A stretch of 64,000 nucleotides of DNA from Rhodopirellula baltica (GCA_002901265.1 PPHI01000042.1:140120-204119); one strand, 5' to 3'. Shown: positions 45,739-54,511, counted from the stretch's first letter. The notes: generated by a model from the letters alone, not told the origin. Numbers and translations are program-made.

Positions 45739-46809
45739 CTACTCTTCAAAGATTGTCATCAATTCCTTCGCCCAGGATTCCCAGTCCTCGGCGGCAGCTT
45801 CGAAGTCAACTTTCATCCACCGCACCGGATCTTTCGGCATGACACGTGGTGTGAATTTACTGTCGCGACTAATCGGCAACTGGCTGCTATCGCCCATCGC
45901 CAAACGGTCTTCGATCGCAGCACTGACGATGTAGTCAGCAAACTGCTCCGAAGCAATCGGATGCGATGCCGACTTCAAGATCGACAGAGTGTTTGGGATA
46001 CGCATCGCGCCAGGCTGGTCGACTTGCTGGTCCGGGAACACGATTTCGACTTTACGCAAATTGTCCTTTTCAATGACGGCGTCGTCGGTATCGGTTAAAC
46101 CCCATGCGACCTGCCCCGACGCGACCGCTTGCGCGACTTGCTTGTTGCCCGACAAGATTACCGCGTTGTCATGGATCTTTTCCAACAAGCCGATGGTTTC
46201 GTCGTGCCCATCCTTTTCACGAAGCACGGCAAAGTGCGTTGCTGTGGTGCCAAACAGCGGACGCGCCATCGCACAGTTGTCTTTCCATTTTGGGTCCGCA
46301 AGGTCCATGACACTTGTCGGGCGATCCGCTTTGTTCGGCAACTTGTCTGTGTTGACAAGCAGGACACGCGCACGCGCCGCAAACCCACACCACGTCCCGT
46401 CGCTGGCGATCATGTCACTCGGCCAGCCCGCTGCGACATCCCAATTCCGCGGCTTGAGCAATCCCAGTTTTTGCAACCGGACCGTGTGCATGATTTCGTT
46501 GTTCCAAAACACATCGCAAACCGGCGATTGCTGCTCCGCAATGATTTGGTTGACCAGACCTACTGTCTTCGTCGATTCGACATCGTATTTCGCGACCACG
46601 CCGATTTCATTTTCGGTACTGCGTTCAAACGCCGCGACAATCGGACGGGCGAATACTTCGTCGAGTGCACAGTAAAGCACAATGTCCGACTCTGCCCGCG
46701 CGACACAGCCCCCCAATAAGCTGGCAGACGAAAACAGAAGCGACGAACCGACGAATCGCCGACGACTGAGTTGTGGCTTACAATACAACGATGATTCGTT
46801 CATGTTCAT
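45739..46809 (-). CDS. Iron(III)-type ABC transporter substrate-binding lipoprotein
   Basis: Periplasmic binding protein of 356 residues from the ATG at 46809, similar to FutA/AfuA-type family 1 binding proteins. The N-terminus carries SRRRFVGSSLLFSSASLLGGC, a twin-arginine and lipobox combination with the cysteine near residue 34 (text given here in two parts: SRRRFVGSS and SLLGGC). The mature part opens with DIVLYCALDEVFARPIVAAFE, typical of the family, and has VFWNNEIMHTVRLQKLG and AGAMRIPNTLSILK-like segments. The long frame upstream to 46983 has no signal features. No permease or ATPase genes are adjacent. The start overlaps the 5' end of the divergent metallopeptidase-like gene. Confidence 0.8.
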   Translation of the reverse strand: MNMNESSLYCKPQLSRRRFVGSSLLFSSASLLGGCVARAESDIVLYCALDEVFARPIVAAFERSTENEIGVVAKYDVESTKTVGLVNQIIAEQQSPVCDVFWNNEIMHTVRLQKLGLLKPRNWDVAAGWPSDMIASDGTWCGFAARARVLLVNTDKLPNKADRPTSVMDLADPKWKDNCAMARPLFGTTATHFAVLREKDGHDETIGLLEKIHDNAVILSGNKQVAQAVASGQVAWGLTDTDDAVIEKDNLRKVEIVFPDQQVDQPGAMRIPNTLSILKSASHPIASEQFADYIVSAAIEDRLAMGDSSQLPISRDSKFTPRVMPKDPVRWMKVDFEAAAEDWESWAKELMTIFEE

Positions 46810-48152
46810 TTCGAAAGTCGGTCCTGGAAACGTTGTTGAAAGCTCAATTCGCTCACGTGATTGTAGTGGCCGCAGCCAGCATCTTCGCCTTGTTCGGCCT
46901 AGCCGCCAACAGGCCAGCTTGGGGACAAGATGCCGCAACGCCCCCAACCGGTCGATCGGACTATCAAGTGGCTCGTGGGACACACCTCACGTTGCAAAGC
47001 GATGTCGGCACCGACGAATCACTCAAGGATTTGGTGGAATCCTTTGATGCGGCTGTCCCTCAGTGGGAACGCATGCTGAAGCTGCCCGCCGGAACGCTTG
47101 ATCATTGGAAGGTCCGAGCGTATCTGATGGAACAGCCCGATCGCTTTCGTGCATCCGGGGACTTGCCACAAACGTTGGACTTCAAACACGGCTATGCGAT
47201 GCCAGGCGTCGTGTGGGTCCGCCTCCAACCGAGCCAATACTATACCCGACACCTTTTGCTGCACGAAGGAGTCCACGCGTTGGCCATCGACCAATTCGGA
47301 AGCACTGGCCCGAGTTGGTACTCCGAAGGCGTTGCCGAACAATTGAGTGTCCACCGCGATCAAGGCCGAACTATCCAATTGGGCACTGTGCCCGGCTCGA
47401 AAAGCGAGGTGCCTTATTGGGGGCGATTCAAACTTATCGAACAAGCTCGCAACGATGCCAAGATCCCTAGCCTAGCAACCGTCATGGAACTCCCCACCGA
47501 TTTGCGTGGTGACGTGGAATCCTACGGTTGGTGTTGGCTGGTAAGCTTGCTGTTCAATCAGTACCCCGAATATGAATCGCTTTGGCAACAAGCCGCACGC
47601 GATGCCAACGATTTGCCGGAAGCGTTCACACAAGCGATGCGCAGAAAGTTGGAATCCCAATGGCCAATCATCAACGCTCGCTGGCGTTTGCTAACCGAGA
47701 CGGTTGATTATGGCTTTGATTTGCAGCGAGAGCAGGTTGATCTATCGATTCGCGATCCATTGTTCCGACAGTCCGAATTGAACCTGAACGTTTCTGCCGA
47801 TCGCGGTTGGCAATCTACAGGTGTTCGTTTCGCCCCAGGCACAACGCTGACCATCACCGCGACGGGCCAATGCAGTGTCAACCAATCACCCAAACCTTGG
47901 ATCAGCGAACCGGCAGGTATCACGATCCACTATGCGAAAGGGCGTCCACTCGGACAGTTGATCGGTTGCATGCTGCCCAATCTCGCTGATGACAATCAAT
48001 ACGCGACACCGCTAAAGACGTTTACACTCGACCAAACTCAAACGATTGTGATCGACCAGCACTGTTGGTTGCTCTTTCGCGTGAACGACTACTTGGGTGA
48101 TCTCGGGAACAATCAAGGCGGCTACAAACTGAGCATTCGCACATCACCGTAG
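46791..48152 (+). CDS. Secreted HExxH protein with LecA-like C-terminal domain
   Basis: Exported protein of 453 residues from the ATG at 46791 (a GTG at 46773 is possible). A hydrophobic signal sequence spans about 18-45 (AAASIFALFGLAANRPAWGQ). H158-E159-x-x-H162 (LLLHEGVHALAIDQF) with E179 in YSEGVAEQL fits a gluzincin-type zinc site. The C-terminal ~115 residues resemble the galactose-binding lectin LecA (PA-IL) of Pseudomonas: the pattern W-x-x-TGV-x-F-x-PG-T-T-L-TITATG, PLGQLIG and FRVNDYLGDLGNNQGGYKLSI (given here in parts). If both readings hold, this is a lectin-targeted metalloprotease. The middle region (about 190-330) is helical and unassigned. Confidence 0.7.
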   Translation: MIRSCSFRKSVLETLLKAQFAHVIVVAAASIFALFGLAANRPAWGQDAATPPTGRSDYQVARGTHLTLQSDVGTDESLKDLVESFDAAVPQWERMLKLPAGTLDHWKVRAYLMEQPDRFRASGDLPQTLDFKHGYAMPGVVWVRLQPSQYYTRHLLLHEGVHALAIDQFGSTGPSWYSEGVAEQLSVHRDQGRTIQLGTVPGSKSEVPYWGRFKLIEQARNDAKIPSLATVMELPTDLRGDVESYGWCWLVSLLFNQYPEYESLWQQAARDANDLPEAFTQAMRRKLESQWPIINARWRLLTETVDYGFDLQREQVDLSIRDPLFRQSELNLNVSADRGWQSTGVRFAPGTTLTITATGQCSVNQSPKPWISEPAGITIHYAKGRPLGQLIGCMLPNLADDNQYATPLKTFTLDQTQTIVIDQHCWLLFRVNDYLGDLGNNQGGYKLSIRTSP

Positions 48153-48374
48153 TGGGCCAAGCGAAATCAACCTGGACACCTGGAAACTTGTTGCTTGCAT
48201 CTGCATTTCGCAACAGATTGGTCGTGACGCGGTGACTGGGTTTTGACAGGATCGCTGCACTGTCTTGTCACCAATCTCTTGTCTCCACCGTCCGATTCTT
48301 GACGACAACGCTTCCTTTTGTTGTCGCTTCCACGCGGTGGTTTGACTGCATCACGCTGTATCGGACTGCGCGTC

Positions 48375-49979
48375 ATGATCCACCGCTTGCGATTGTCTCG
48401 TCGGAACCAGACAACCTCTCGAAAGGGTTCTACTTCGCGGCGTCGGTTGAGTCTTCAATCGCTTGAAAGCCGACGGATGATGGCCAGCGATTGGTGTGGC
48501 GTGATGACTGAGACGCCTCCACAGGATGCAGAGATCATAGCTGCATCCCTTTCACAAGAAGTCCGCATCGAAATGACGGCGACTGCGGCCAGCGATGCGG
48601 CTGGCAGCACCTTATCAACAGCAGCGGACCTTGGTGTGGTGCAGGGGACGATGTCTCGGTTGGGGCAACTCAGTCAATCAGACCGATTGGATGTGGTTCG
48701 CTTTGAAGTTCTCGATGACTCACACATCGACTTGACGCTCGACCATCTTACCCGCAATGCGGACTTGTACCTGCTCAATCGCAATGGCAAGAAGCTTGCT
48801 TCGTCGAAACTCTCGGGCACTTCAACCGACTCTATTCGTGGCAAATTGATTGCCGGCGAATACTTCCTCGTGATCGCGGCTCGTTCCACGCGAACGACTT
48901 GGTACCACATCAACTTTGACGTCGAGTCGTTGACACCGCCGATACCGATCGCACCGACACCAATTGCCCCGACGACGACGGAAAACGACACGATTGTTCC
49001 AGCCGTTGAGACCGCTCCTGAAGCGGAGTCGCCGATCGAAGTGTTGCCGGAGGTTGACTACTTTGGTTCTGCCAACGATTGGAACTTGAACACGATCAGC
49101 GCGCCAGAAGCGTGGGCGGCGGGTTCGACCGGTCAAGGCATCACGGTTGCGGTGATTGACACAGGCGTCGACTTGGACCATCCCGAACTGCAACACAGCT
49201 TATTCGTGAATCCGGGCGAGATTCCCGATAACGGCCTCGACGATGACCACAACGGGTACGTCGATGATGTCAGCGGCTACGATTTCGTCGACCTTGATGC
49301 GGTTGCCGATGATGGCAATGGCCACGGAACCCACGTCGCAGGCACGATTGCTGCGGCAAACGATGGTATCGGTTCGACTGGCGTTGCCCCCGGCGCGACA
49401 ATCCTGCCTGTGCGTGTGCTGGATGACTCAGGGCGTGGAACAGACGCAACCGTTGCGGCCGGAATACGCTATGCGGCCGATCTGGGTGCGCAGATTATCA
49501 ATCTCAGTTTAGGCGGCACGGCGAGTGCGAAAATCGCCGACGCGATCGAGTACGCCACATCGCTGGGATCATTCGTTGTTGCGGCCGCCGGGAATGAGTC
49601 GGCAAGTGTGCCCAGCTATCCGGCCCAGTCGAGCAGTCAATTAGGTGGCGTCATTTCTGTCGGGGCGTTTGATTCGTCCGGGCAAGTTGCCTCGTTCAGC
49701 AATCGTGTCGGCGACAGCGGCGCAGTTCAAGTCGACTCGCCCGGCGTGCAGATCTACAGCACGTATCTCGACGGACGCTACGCAACGATGAGCGGCACCA
49801 GCATGGCGGCACCTCACGTCGCCGGCGTCGCGGCACTCGTCCTCTCCGCCGCCCCCAACCTCACCGCCCCACAACTACGCAACGTCCTCGTCACCGGCGC
49901 GCTCAACCAAACCCAACTCTCCACCCTCTACACCATCCCTCTCGCCAAAAAGGTGTCAGGTACCTTTTTGGAGGCTTAG
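48375..49979 (+). CDS. Secreted subtilisin-like serine protease (S8)
   Basis: Extracellular protease of 534 residues. The N-terminus carries the planctomycete-type signature LSLQSLESRRMMA (about 25-37) that precedes many of its secreted proteins. A pre-peptidase C-terminal (PPC-like) domain at about 80-180 and a Pro/Thr/Glu linker follow. The catalytic triad is D262 (VAVIDTGVD), H317 (GNGHGTHVAGT) and S476 (MSGTSMAAPHVAG), with oxyanion N407 (AAAGNES). The last residues (KKVSGTFLEA) come from a palindromic element, so the original C-terminus was probably different. A TTG at 48318 is an alternative start. The protein ends sooner after the active-site serine than many subtilases. Confidence 0.9.
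   Translation: MIHRLRLSRRNQTTSRKGSTSRRRLSLQSLESRRMMASDWCGVMTETPPQDAEIIAASLSQEVRIEMTATAASDAAGSTLSTAADLGVVQGTMSRLGQLSQSDRLDVVRFEVLDDSHIDLTLDHLTRNADLYLLNRNGKKLASSKLSGTSTDSIRGKLIAGEYFLVIAARSTRTTWYHINFDVESLTPPIPIAPTPIAPTTTENDTIVPAVETAPEAESPIEVLPEVDYFGSANDWNLNTISAPEAWAAGSTGQGITVAVIDTGVDLDHPELQHSLFVNPGEIPDNGLDDDHNGYVDDVSGYDFVDLDAVADDGNGHGTHVAGTIAAANDGIGSTGVAPGATILPVRVLDDSGRGTDATVAAGIRYAADLGAQIINLSLGGTASAKIADAIEYATSLGSFVVAAAGNESASVPSYPAQSSSQLGGVISVGAFDSSGQVASFSNRVGDSGAVQVDSPGVQIYSTYLDGRYATMSGTSMAAPHVAGVAALVLSAAPNLTAPQLRNVLVTGALNQTQLSTLYTIPLAKKVSGTFLEA
49945..49971. repeat. REP-like palindrome at the protease 3' end
   Basis: Perfect 10-bp arms (CCAAAAAGGT / ACCTTTTTGG) around a 7-nt loop GTCAGGT; the core reads GGTGTCAGGTACC. 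It lies inside the last codons of the protease gene. A mirror copy is 75 bp away. I recognise this core as a widespread intergenic palindrome in several bacteria, often considered REP-like. Confidence 0.8.
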
Positions 49980-50045
49980 GCAATTCAGCATTCACGCTCC
50001 AGTATCACGAACCATTCACGGATCGACTTCAAAACTGCCTATTCT

Positions 50046-50074
50046 GCCTAAAAGGTACCTGACACCTTTTAGGC
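50046..50074. repeat. REP-like palindrome at the SprT-like gene 3' end (inverted copy)
   Basis: Perfect 11-bp arms (GCCTAAAAGGT / ACCTTTTAGGC) around the loop ACCTGAC, the reverse complement of the loop in the copy at 49945. It contains the stop codon of the minus-strand gene (50069-50071). The pair faces inward across 74 bp. Confidence 0.8.
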
Positions 50075-50929
50075 TTTTCGGAGGTGCTCGAGTGGGACGT
50101 AGTATTTGACGTAGCGGTTGCCGTCGCTGAAGCGTTGGCCTTTGGCGTTGAGGACGAGGATGGTGGCGCGGCGCGTGATGCGGTTGACGCGGCCATGTAA
50201 ACGGTGGCCGTCATGCGAGAAACAAACGTTGTCACCGACGCGTATGTCGAACTTGATCGCCGCCCGTTCACGCTGCGTGATCAAGTTGTGTTGGTAATCG
50301 GTATGACCAAAGTACCGACCGGCGATCGACTGGAAGCGGGCTTCGTTGCAGTTGCCGTCGTTCCAAATCAGCATTTCGGTGAGGTGCACGAACTCGTGCT
50401 CGGCGACACGCTGCATCGCCTCAAGTCGGTTTTTGCAGAGACAGCCCGCGACTTCGATCGGACGTGAAACGTCTTCAAACGTCTGAAACAACAGTGTGCT
50501 TGAAAGCACCAGTTCGAACTTTCGCGCCCCCGACGCAAAGCCATTGGGATATTGAGTGACTAGTTTGCCACCGACGCTGGTCATCCGCGAAGAGAGTTGG
50601 AACGACAGTCCCTCTGCGGACGCGGCCTTGATGATCTGACCCTCGAAAAACAAGTCGTCGTACATCCGGACCATCCGCGTGAGGTCTTCGACGGATACCT
50701 TGGTAAAATTGGGTCCGTCCAGACATCGACTGCTCATCAAGACGTAGTCGTAAATCTGACGCCGCATCTTTTCCCGCTGTGGCGGCGCAAACTTTCGGAG
50801 TGCCACCTCACCGGCCAACGTTCCCAACACCTGTGGGTCACGCGGTTGCGGCGTCGAAGCAGCGGTTCCCACCGGACGAGTCGCCGATGGCCGTGCACGT
50901 TTCGCAGGGCTTCGTCGTTTCCCAGCCAT
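50069..50929 (-). CDS. SprT-like zinc metalloprotease family protein
   Basis: Protein of 286 residues with the SprT-like fold, a family that includes the DNA-protein crosslink protease SPRTN. The N-terminal ~50 residues are basic and Ala/Pro/Arg-rich (MAGKRRSPAKRARPSATRP), suggesting nucleic acid contact. The core has MYDDLFFEGQI, SSRMTSVGGKL and the zinc site H178-E179-x-x-H182 (AEHEFVHLTEML), with a third ligand likely in the FGHTDYQHN stretch. The C-terminal ~65 residues (RVGDNVCFSHDGHRLHGRVN onward) look like a small Tudor/KOW-type barrel. Its stop lies inside a palindromic repeat. It follows the M42 aminopeptidase by two bases, so they are probably one operon. Confidence 0.75.
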   Translation of the reverse strand: MAGKRRSPAKRARPSATRPVGTAASTPQPRDPQVLGTLAGEVALRKFAPPQREKMRRQIYDYVLMSSRCLDGPNFTKVSVEDLTRMVRMYDDLFFEGQIIKAASAEGLSFQLSSRMTSVGGKLVTQYPNGFASGARKFELVLSSTLLFQTFEDVSRPIEVAGCLCKNRLEAMQRVAEHEFVHLTEMLIWNDGNCNEARFQSIAGRYFGHTDYQHNLITQRERAAIKFDIRVGDNVCFSHDGHRLHGRVNRITRRATILVLNAKGQRFSDGNRYVKYYVPLEHLRKA

Positions 50930-50931
50930 CG

Positions 50932-52017
50932 TTAGCGCCCGCCAAGGACCGCCGGCGTGAAGTCATCTTCTGGCGTCAACGCCTCCGCGAAGCGAGCAAG
51001 CAAGTCAGCGACGTGATCGATATCGTCAAGTGAAATCGCTTCGACGGCCGAGTGCATGTAGCGGTTGGGGATTGCGACCAGTCCCGTAGCGACCCCCGCA
51101 CCATGCAACTGCAATACGTTCGCGTCATTGGGAGTCGCGCGCCCGATCGCGGCAAGTTGGTACGGGATGTCGTATTGTTCGGCCAAGTCGATCAGGCGTC
51201 TGGACACGGCAGGATTGATATTTGGCCCACGGAAGATCACCGGGCCACCACCCAGCCGGATGTTCCCCTGTTTGTTTTTGTCGATCGTCGGGCAGTCCGA
51301 CGCGTGAGTAACATCGACAGCGATTGCGACCGTTGGATTGATACCGCCGGCAGCCGTTTTTGCCCCGCGCAGTCCGATCTCTTCTTGAACGGTTGAAACA
51401 CTATGCAGGTGACACTGCAGTTTGCCTTTGGTGAACTCATTGGCGCGGCGAAGCGATTCGATCACGGTCCACATGCCGGTTTTGTTGTCCATCCCCGGGC
51501 CGCAAACGATCGAATTCATCAGCGGCCGCATGCGCAGGTCCAATGTGATCGGGTCACCGATCCGAATGTCCTCGCGAGCTTGTGATTCATCGCAAGCACC
51601 GATGTCCAGCCACATTTCGTCGATCCCAACGACTTGCTTGCGTTCGGCGTCATTCAACAAGTGAATCGGCTTGCGACTGATCAAGGCTGGGACGGGCCCG
51701 TTGTCGGTCCAAATCGTCATCGCTTGGCCGATCAGTTGCTGTGGATCCCAACCACCGATTGTCTGCGCGTACACAAACCCGTTTTCATCGATGTGTGAAA
51801 CAAGCATCCCGATTTGGTCACAGTGCCCGGCGTACATCAGGCGCGGACCAGACGTGTCACCAGCCTGGGCGATCAGGTTGCCATGGACATCGATGCGGAC
51901 TTGATCTGCGTGGGGTGAGATGTAGTCATTGACGAGCTGCTGAATGCGTTCTTCGTATCCGGAAGGACTTGGGGTGTGGATTGCGTTTTCGAAAAACTGA
52001 CGCGCTTCGTGGTTCAT
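50932..52017 (-). CDS. M42-family aminopeptidase (FrvX/glutamyl aminopeptidase)
   Basis: Cytoplasmic dinuclear-metal aminopeptidase of 361 residues from the ATG at 52017; the frame continues to 52122 but the family begins at about residue 1 here (SPSGYEERIQ). Metal-binding and catalytic motifs are MYAGHCDQIGMLVSHI, GPGMDNKTGMW (bridging Asp), VSTVQEEIGLRGA (general-base Glu-Glu) and AIAVDVTHASD. The last histidine ligand is in NRYMHSAVEAI. It forms the first gene of a two-gene operon with the SprT-like protein. The peptide specificity is not readable from sequence. Confidence 0.88.
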   Translation of the reverse strand: MNHEARQFFENAIHTPSPSGYEERIQQLVNDYISPHADQVRIDVHGNLIAQAGDTSGPRLMYAGHCDQIGMLVSHIDENGFVYAQTIGGWDPQQLIGQAMTIWTDNGPVPALISRKPIHLLNDAERKQVVGIDEMWLDIGACDESQAREDIRIGDPITLDLRMRPLMNSIVCGPGMDNKTGMWTVIESLRRANEFTKGKLQCHLHSVSTVQEEIGLRGAKTAAGGINPTVAIAVDVTHASDCPTIDKNKQGNIRLGGGPVIFRGPNINPAVSRRLIDLAEQYDIPYQLAAIGRATPNDANVLQLHGAGVATGLVAIPNRYMHSAVEAISLDDIDHVADLLARFAEALTPEDDFTPAVLGGR

Positions 52018-53210
52018 TCCGCAGCTATGGAAAGGAGTGGAGTTTGGGGCAAAGTGGATTCGCCATGAATACGATCGCCTGGCTGGCAACCAGGAGCTCG
52101 CTGGCAACCAGAAGTCTGACAAGCAGGATACCGGAGCGTCGAGAGCGATTCGAGACCAGACGGTGGGTTACGCTGTATGGTGGGACACTCCGCATGGTGG
52201 CTTAGGACGACAAGCCCCCCATGCCTGTCGGATCGCGAGTACAGGTAAGCAGGGCAACGGCACGCAATGCGTGCGAAAGCAGGCGACGATGTCCGCCAGC
52301 CCTCGTTGGCGGATTGCCCGTAGAAACCGGCGGGAAGCGTTCAAGTGGAAAAACAACGCGACTGAGTCGGCGATCCGCTTCGAAAACGGACCATGTCTAG
52401 GCTGATCGACCGACAAAATCGACTTTATGAAAAGTTTTTTTTTCGCCGAATTCGCAAATCCGATCGCGACACGACGACGGGTGTGGGCGTCAAAAATGTC
52501 AGAAACACGGGAGTTTTGCTCTGTCCGGTTGATTCCTGAGGTCCGGGTTAATCCGGTCAGGGACTGTCACAGTGGTCGTGGTGCTTGTTCCCTTCTAAAC
52601 GCCCTAAAGAATTGGGGTGGTTTTGCTCGACACTAAGTCTCGGATCAAGAAATTTTGGCTGAGTTCTCTTACTCTCAAGCACCTTCGGGTGTCTCGAAAC
52701 AAGAGGGCTGGTGGCAGTCGAATCGAGATCCACCCAGGGGGGAATTCTGGGCTAGCAATCGATCTGACGCAGGCCAACGCCTGTTTATTTTCGAGGGCGC
52801 ATGGCGACTATAGCCGAACGTTCCTGCACGAGGAGCGACGTGATACTGCACCCATTATCACGCTCGCAGCCTTGATCGCCGGAACGTTGGGCGTTGGTCG
52901 CCTGACGCCAAGTTTCTTCCCTACCCACCGGCCGGATCGTCGTTCGGCCGTGACCGTTTGAAACCTAGCAAGTGATCCCGTTCGGCAAGCGTCACAGGAT
53001 GTGAGCCGGGTGGCCTGACCCAGCTTTCGGTGCAACTCAAACATTAAAGTCAACTGGGTAAACGACCTTCGTCGCGTTCAGGACCGCGGCATCGGACGTC
53101 TTTCTCGGTAGACCGTTTGTGTGACTGATTGACCTAGGCCATGAGAACATTGGGTACCGACGCACCATTGTTCGAGGGAATAATCAACGAGGCGTTATGG
53201 AGAGCCTGAT
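52018..53210. other. 1.2-kb noncoding region with one structured element
   Basis: No gene I can support. A 369-nt open frame at 52037-52405 has no domain, initiation signal or usual composition. At 52252-52319 there is a three-way-junction-like structure (see separate entry). A poly-T tract follows at about 52430-52442. Short direct copies of CTGGCAACCAG, themselves palindromic, occur near 52081 and 52102. The remaining ~700 bp before the response-regulator gene show neither promoter nor hairpin I can defend. Confidence 0.5.
52252..52319. ncRNA. Possible structured RNA or mobile palindrome (three-way junction)
   Basis: An outer helix GGGCAA (52252-52257) / TTGCCC (52314-52319) encloses two hairpins. 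The first is GCACGC-AAT-GCGTGC (about 52260-52274); the second is TCCGCCA (52292-52298) / TGGCGGA (52307-52313) with an 8-nt loop. No known family is recognised. Either strand could be the transcript. Confidence 0.3.
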
Positions 53211-53783
53211 ATGAAGGTCTTTACGACTGGACAGGTCGCCAAGATTTGCAAAGTCGCACCCCGAACCGTTTCAAAATGGTTCGATTCGGGGCGTTTGAAA
53301 GGCTACCGAATCCCAGGATCACAAGATCGTCGTATTCCTCGTGAATACCTGATCAAGTTCCTGAAGGAACACGGCATGCCATTGGGTGACTTGGAAGACG
53401 AAGCGATGGCCAAGTGCTTGATCGTCGCCCAGGACCAAGTTTTGATCGAGAACCTCAAGCGTGAATTGCCACCCGAGAAATCCTTCAAGGTTGCCGTCGC
53501 AGCCAGCGGATTTGAAGCCGGCATCCAGGCTGAGAGTTTTACACCAGATTGCATCATCGTGGACTTCTCGATCGGCAAGATCGAAGCCGTCCAAATCTGC
53601 CAAAACCTTCGCAAGAATGCAGATTTCACCGATGTGATCTTGATTGCCCTGTTGCCCGATGATGGACAACCGATGAGCTTCGACCGAAGCAGCATCAACG
53701 AAACGTTCAAGAAGCCGTTCGACGCCCACCTGTTGGCAGAACGCTTGCGAACGCTCGTCGGAGCGAAGAAAGAATTGGTGTAA
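53211..53783 (+). CDS. Helix-turn-helix/receiver fusion regulator
   Basis: DNA-binding regulator of 190 residues. An excisionase/MerR-like helix-turn-helix fills about 1-55 (TTGQVAKICKVAPRTVSKWF, then GYRIPGSQDRRI). The C-terminal ~120 residues (67-187) have a receiver-like fold. The phosphate-accepting aspartate is kept (CIIVDFSIG), and the lysine too (TFKKPFD), but the N-terminal acidic pair is reduced to one aspartate (IVAQDQ) and the switch threonine is replaced (LIALLPDD). It may therefore be a pseudo-receiver or bind something else. Such HTH-receiver proteins are common in planctomycetes. The start ATG at 53211 is preceded by GGAGAGCC; a perfect terminator follows the stop. Confidence 0.8.
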   Translation: MKVFTTGQVAKICKVAPRTVSKWFDSGRLKGYRIPGSQDRRIPREYLIKFLKEHGMPLGDLEDEAMAKCLIVAQDQVLIENLKRELPPEKSFKVAVAASGFEAGIQAESFTPDCIIVDFSIGKIEAVQICQNLRKNADFTDVILIALLPDDGQPMSFDRSSINETFKKPFDAHLLAERLRTLVGAKKELV

Positions 53784-53838
53784 GCGTCAAGTCTGCGGTT
53801 CGCCGCCTCTTGATTCGTCTGCCACCAAACGTAAAAAG

Positions 53839-53880
53839 ACGCCACGCATTTCCCGCAAATGCGTGGCGTTTTTTATTTGT
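53839..53880 (+). terminator. Rho-independent terminator of the HTH/receiver gene
   Basis: Perfect 13-bp stem (53839-53851 with 53857-53869) with a CCCGC loop, followed by TTTTTTATTT. It lies about 55 bp beyond the stop. An ATG at 53859 in its right arm is an artefact start for the moaC frame. Confidence 0.92.
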
Positions 53881-54407
53881 CCCGCGCCAAGTTCGCGTCC
53901 GCCCAGCCCACCGGTCACCACGTGGCTTCGAACCATTTTGACGCTCAGGGAAACGCACGCATGGTCGACGTCTCCGCCAAAGCGATCAGCGTCCGCAAAG
54001 CAGTCGCCGTCGCCTGCGTCACAATGTCCACCGAAACCGCGGGTGTCGTACGCACCGGGACAAGCAAAAAAGGGGATGTCCTGGCGGTCGCCCGTCTGGC
54101 AGCCATCAATGCCACCAAATGGACCGCCCACCTAATCCCCCTCTGCCACACGATTCCGATCGAGTCGGTTGACGTCGATTTCAGTTGGAAAGAAACTTCC
54201 GATCAGACAGACACACTGCAATGCCGCGTGACTTGCCAAACCACCGGGAAAACCGGAATTGAGATGGAAGCGATGACCGGAGCAACCGTGGGTGCGTTAA
54301 CCGTCTACGACATGCTAAAAAGTGTCGAACGCGGGATCGAAATCCACCAAGTCAAGCTGACACACAAATCCGGCGGGGCAACCGGCGACTACGAAAGAGA
54401 ATCGTGA
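53877..54407 (+). CDS. moaC: Cyclic pyranopterin monophosphate synthase
   Basis: Second step of molybdenum cofactor synthesis, converting the MoaA product to cyclic pyranopterin monophosphate. Family motifs are HFDAQGNARMVDVSAK, TVGALTVYDMLKS with its catalytic lysine, HLIPLCHTIPIE, and MEAMTGATVG. The only ATG upstream (53859) lies inside the terminator hairpin of the preceding gene. A TTG at 53877 (176 residues) or a GTG at 53922 (161 residues) is more plausible. The ATG at 53961 would cut into the conserved N-terminus. No moaA, moaD or moaE gene adjoins it; the ThiF/MoeB-like gene is 52 kb away. Confidence 0.9.
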   Translation: MSRAKFASAQPTGHHVASNHFDAQGNARMVDVSAKAISVRKAVAVACVTMSTETAGVVRTGTSKKGDVLAVARLAAINATKWTAHLIPLCHTIPIESVDVDFSWKETSDQTDTLQCRVTCQTTGKTGIEMEAMTGATVGALTVYDMLKSVERGIEIHQVKLTHKSGGATGDYERES

Positions 54408-54511
54408 CCCACACAACGACGTTCCGTCGTTGCGATCGCCCCCGGATTGCGGTTGCTACCGCATAGAAGGTATGACGTTGCAGACTTTTCCTTGCACCAA
54501 CGCCGAGAGAT

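Noticed and set aside
52037..52405. Open frame of 122 codons in the 52-kb gap
   Set aside because: No ribosome-binding site, domain or usual composition; overlaps the structured element.
53859..53876. ATG start of moaC at 53859
   Set aside because: Located inside the right arm of a perfect terminator stem and not needed for the conserved region.
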